A stretch of DNA of 6,926 nt from 40CM-2-70-7 sp035631315 (lineage in GTDB: Bacteria > Gemmatimonadota > Gemmatimonadetes > Gemmatimonadales > GWC2-71-9). Shown here in pieces: positions 5,227 through 6,926 of the stretch (position 1 is its first letter; every line of letters starts with the position of its first letter). The notes beneath the pieces are model-generated. The model was not told the DNA's origin, searched no databases, and saw nothing but the letters and a program-made list of their open reading frames with translations. A program made the position numbers and the translations under genes. The stretch covers positions 1 through 6,926 of the forward strand of contig DASQIZ010000049.1 of the NCBI GenBank assembly GCA_035631315.1, read 5' to 3'.

Positions 5227-6096
5227 CTACTTGCGGCGGAGCTGTCTCCATGCGACACCGGTAAGCACCGTAAGAGCGGAGCCGACAAGCAACAGACTAG
5301 TGGGCTCCGGCACCGGTGTCGGTGTGAAAGCTAGAAACTCCCGCGATCGATTTTCCCAGTTCGGATGTAGAATCGTACTCGTTTCGGTCGTATCTATGTC
5401 CACGCTCGCCGCGGTGAGGAAATATGGGTGGCCCGGAACCAGCAATCCCGAAGGTACAGCGAAATTGGGTGTCGTTGAGAGCGTCCCAGTGGCGGTAGCG
5501 AATTCATAAATTGCGTTGAGGGTGATGCCATCAAAAATGAAAAAGTTATAACGACGGGCGAGACCAGCAACCCCTGGGGCAGGACTTGGATCAGTGAAAG
5601 AGAAAATCGGAGTGGTGGAGCTGTTGTTCGTTCCCAGCCCGGTCGGGATAGGGATGACCTCGGGCTTGTCGAAGTTGTGGCTCGTATCCGAAGCGGTTTG
5701 CGCCATCGTATTAGTGACGATGAACCCATAGGTGCCCGTGAACTTCGAAAAATCCGCAAGACCGCCACTCAGCGGCAAATTCGCCGTGAATTCCACGCCC
5801 AAAAGGCTAAAGAACGAATTAACGGGAACCGTGACTGGCTGGGGGAGCGGGAAACCCGGATTGATTGAAGTCGCCGTCGTCCCGGCGCCGGTGCCGGTCA
5901 AGGCACCCGACCCACCGGGATCGGTCGCGGCGAGAGTTAGTTGGACCCTCAGTCCGGAAATTCCGAAGATATCGTCCGCAGGGCGATTGTCGGAGTAGAC
6001 GAGATCGTTGAAGATTGTTGGGGTTGCGTGAATGTTTGAGGGCAAGCAAAGCGTCGCGGTTAGGACCAGGGAACCAAGGACGATGGCTTTCCGCAT
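5227..6096 (-). CDS. PEP-CTERM sorting domain protein
   Basis: This encodes 289 aa. The Sec signal peptide has a basic start, core VLGSLVLTATLCL and probable cleavage after IHA (residue 24). The body (25-255) is rich in Thr, Ser, Gly, Pro and Asn, with beta-strand-like segments, as in exported extracellular matrix proteins; no enzymatic motif was seen. The C-terminus has the tripartite sorting tail: PVPEP (261-265), a hydrophobic helix SLLLVGSALTVLTGVAW, and RQLRRK. Such tails are cut by an exosortase (XrtA/EpsH) in bacteria making exopolysaccharide or floc matrix; no exosortase is in this window. The start at 6096 is chosen for GGAGGA eight bases upstream and for a compact signal peptide; an ATG-like start 36 bases upstream is less suitable. 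Codons are visibly more A/T-rich than in neighbours, common for this family. Confidence 0.93.
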   Translation of the reverse strand: MRKAIVLGSLVLTATLCLPSNIHATPTIFNDLVYSDNRPADDIFGISGLRVQLTLAATDPGGSGALTGTGAGTTATSINPGFPLPQPVTVPVNSFFSLLGVEFTANLPLSGGLADFSKFTGTYGFIVTNTMAQTASDTSHNFDKPEVIPIPTGLGTNNSSTTPIFSFTDPSPAPGVAGLARRYNFFIFDGITLNAIYEFATATGTLSTTPNFAVPSGLLVPGHPYFLTAASVDIDTTETSTILHPNWENRSREFLAFTPTPVPEPTSLLLVGSALTVLTGVAWRQLRRK

Positions 6097-6290
6097 CCTT
6101 TGAGTCCTCCGATTGCGATCTACCGTTGTCAATAGAATCAGCCGAAACCCGAGGACACGTTGTCCACCCGGGACATCAATCGGTGTCCGTTTTCCGGAGC
6201 GTCATGTGCTCCCTCCAAGAGAGAAGCACGTTCGTGTGGCCTCAAATGAGTGGGACGCTTGCCGACCGCTCTAGATCCAGCGTGTCTGAC
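6097..6290. other. Upstream region of the PEP-CTERM gene
   Basis: No gene is supported here; the small open frames lack coding-like features. The region contains the GGACA/TGTCC array described separately and a TTGACA (minus strand, 6132-6127) that has no matching -10 and lies too close to the ribosome binding site. No sigma-54 GG-N10-GC match was found, although PEP-CTERM genes are often RpoN-controlled. Confidence 0.5.
6153..6188. promoter_or_regulatory. Nested GGACA/TGTCC inverted-repeat array upstream of the PEP-CTERM gene
   Basis: Four half-sites alternate: GGACA 6153-6157, TGTCC 6161-6165, GGACA 6171-6175, TGTCC 6184-6188. They form GGACA-N3-TGTCC and GGACA-N8-TGTCC, and an outer 6-base pairing GGACAC/GTGTCC (6153-6158 with 6183-6188) encloses an inner TGTCC/GGACA hairpin. 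The array lies about 57-92 bases before the PEP-CTERM start. It could be an operator for a dimeric regulator or an RNA structure in the leader. The binding protein is unknown. Confidence 0.35.
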
Positions 6291-6314
6291 GGTGAGCACC
6301 ACGAGGTGATCACC
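6291..6314 (-). terminator. Hairpin downstream of the small secreted protein gene
   Basis: A 24-base near-perfect stem-loop: GGTGA pairs with TCACC, then one G-A mismatch, then CACC pairs with GGTG around a 4-base ACGA loop. It begins 21 bases after the stop codon at 6336. There is no T-run after it on the minus strand, so it may be a non-canonical terminator or a 3' mRNA-protecting hairpin. The position fits the end of that transcript. Confidence 0.35.
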
Positions 6315-6335
6315 GCGCACGGCGGATCGGAACGG

Positions 6336-6656
6336 TCAGGCGAGCGGCGGAGCGCGGAGTGGGGCCGAGTAGGCGGGAGCACTAGCCGGCGACGCCACCG
6401 TGGCCGGGCACAGCTTCGGCGCGAGCGCAAGACAGGGACCGGTGTCTGGCGCGGCGATGGAGTCGGTAGCCTCAAGGGCAGACGTCAAGAAACCTACGAC
6501 GTCATCGAAATCGGCTTGATCGTAGACGCCGGCGATCCAGGTTTGATCGGGTGGGCTCGCATGCGCGAGCGTGACAGGAGCGATTATCAGAAGCACCAGC
6601 AACATAGTGCTCAAGCCAGCGGGACGAGGAGCGTGCAAGCGATCGAGAATGGTCAT
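6336..6656 (-). CDS. Small secreted protein of unknown function
   Basis: This encodes 106 aa. The signal peptide has a basic n-region, core MLLVLLIIAPVTL and probable cleavage after AHA (residue 33). The mature part is about 73 residues. It begins SPPDQTWIAGVYDQADFDDV, an aromatic/acidic motif (W-I-x-G-x-Y-D-x-A-D-x-D-D-V-V) that I recall as recurrent in small exported proteins of environmental bacteria, but I cannot name the family. Two cysteines (C75, C83) could pair. The C-terminus is alanine/proline-rich. The start at 6656 is chosen for GAGG six bases upstream; the frame stays open to 6794, but this crosses the promoter. It has its own promoter and a downstream hairpin, so it appears monocistronic. 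The acidic cluster might bind a cation (inference). Confidence 0.75.
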   Translation of the reverse strand: MTILDRLHAPRPAGLSTMLLVLLIIAPVTLAHASPPDQTWIAGVYDQADFDDVVGFLTSALEATDSIAAPDTGPCLALAPKLCPATVASPASAPAYSAPLRAPPLA

Positions 6657-6698
6657 TCTCAACCTCGTCAGAAGCCGATCAGTCTTGGTCGGTGCGAC

Positions 6699-6728
6699 AC
6701 TATGGAGGTTGGAGAAGTCGGGTGTCAA
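6699..6728 (-). promoter_or_regulatory. Sigma-70-like promoter of the small secreted protein gene
   Basis: On the minus strand a perfect -35 TTGACA (6728-6723) is followed after 18 bases by CATAGT (6704-6699), four of six matches to TATAAT. Transcription would start near 6692, giving a leader of about 36 bases that contains the GAGG ribosome binding site. Confidence 0.5.
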
Positions 6729-6729
6729 G

Positions 6730-6770
6730 ATGAATCGCACAGTCTGATGGTCTGGATTCATTTGATGGTC
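6730..6770. promoter_or_regulatory. Dyad and direct repeat abutting the -35 element
   Basis: ATGAATC (6730-6736) and GATTCAT (6755-6761) form a 7-base inverted repeat with an 18-base spacer, ending one base from the -35 box. Overlapping this, TGATGGTC occurs twice (6745-6752 and 6763-6770) with an 18-base period, close to two helical turns. This arrangement suits an activator or repressor site. Confidence 0.3.
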
Positions 6771-6926
6771 CGCAGGATGCGTAGGCCACTGCAACTGCTG
6801 CTTCGGCAGAAGAGGCGCTTGCTAGTGCACCAATCCTACGAACTTCCAAGACGTGTGCTTACTGTTGGCGCCTCACTTGACCGTCGGCGGCTGAACACTC
6901 GGCTGCCAGAGCCATCGGGCGTCGAC
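6771..6926. other. Right-edge region with no recognised gene
   Basis: No reading frame of coding quality was seen in these 156 bases. There is a small CTGC-TTCG-GCAG hairpin at 6798-6809 (UUCG-type tetraloop, stem of only four pairs) and the string GCCATCGGGCGTCG at 6911-6924 that also occurs at 1661-1674. Confidence 0.45.

Noticed and set aside
6127..6132. TTGACA on the minus strand before the PEP-CTERM gene
   Set aside because: At 17 bases downstream there is only the ribosome binding site, no -10 element; a start there would leave almost no leader.
6798..6809. CTGC-TTCG-GCAG hairpin near the right edge
   Set aside because: Four-pair stem, no T-run, no adjacent gene end; likely chance.

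Overview
The window is about 60% GC bacterial DNA with strong G/C preference at third codon positions. Almost all coding is on the minus strand. It is unusually rich in exported proteins: six predicted lipoproteins, a type IV pilin/GspG-like pseudopilin, a PEP-CTERM protein and a small secreted protein. The only clear cytosolic product is a SnoaL-like ester cyclase. The PEP-CTERM sorting tail, the DUF4410-type lipoprotein and the style of the small WSKPG-type lipoprotein suggest a diderm from an environmental lineage such as Methylomirabilota/Rokubacteria or a deltaproteobacterial relative. This placement is inference; no taxonomic marker gene is present.

Layout, left to right. (1) 1-210 holds a minus-strand reading frame running off the left edge, with coding-like composition but no ATG. 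(2) 211-398 has no recognisable gene. (3) 399-1058 is the only plus-strand coding candidate: an unrecognised small protein preceded in frame by a 39-codon ORF ending in TGA. Its 3' part looks frameshifted, so it may be a decaying gene. (4) 1123-1536 is a GspG/pilin-like gene with a textbook ribosome binding site and a good sigma-54-type promoter match about 75-90 bases upstream. (5) 1856-4635 is a tandem run of six lipoprotein genes, read right to left: a 70-aa lipoprotein, a DUF4410-like lipoprotein (ATGA overlap), a 91-aa two-cysteine lipoprotein (TGA directly followed by ATG), a 134-base gap, two consecutive BamE/SmpA-like lipoproteins (TAATG overlap), and a beta-rich lipoprotein with a proline-rich tail. 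(6) 4749-6096 holds an ester cyclase downstream of a PEP-CTERM protein gene. (7) 6336-6656 is a small secreted protein of unknown function with a good sigma-70-like promoter and a possible operator, followed by a hairpin.

How the genes may work together: the lipoprotein run is probably one or two operons (4635-3476 and 3341-1856) acting at the cell envelope. No enzyme, transporter or channel is present to reveal the process. The pilin-like protein would need assembly machinery encoded elsewhere, and the PEP-CTERM protein would need an exosortase encoded elsewhere. No CRISPR array, tRNA, rRNA, transposase or phage gene was seen. The best leads are the lipoprotein run with its BamE-like pair, a nested GGACA/TGTCC array upstream of the PEP-CTERM gene, the sigma-54-like site before the pilin, and a dyad plus direct repeat abutting the promoter of the small secreted protein.
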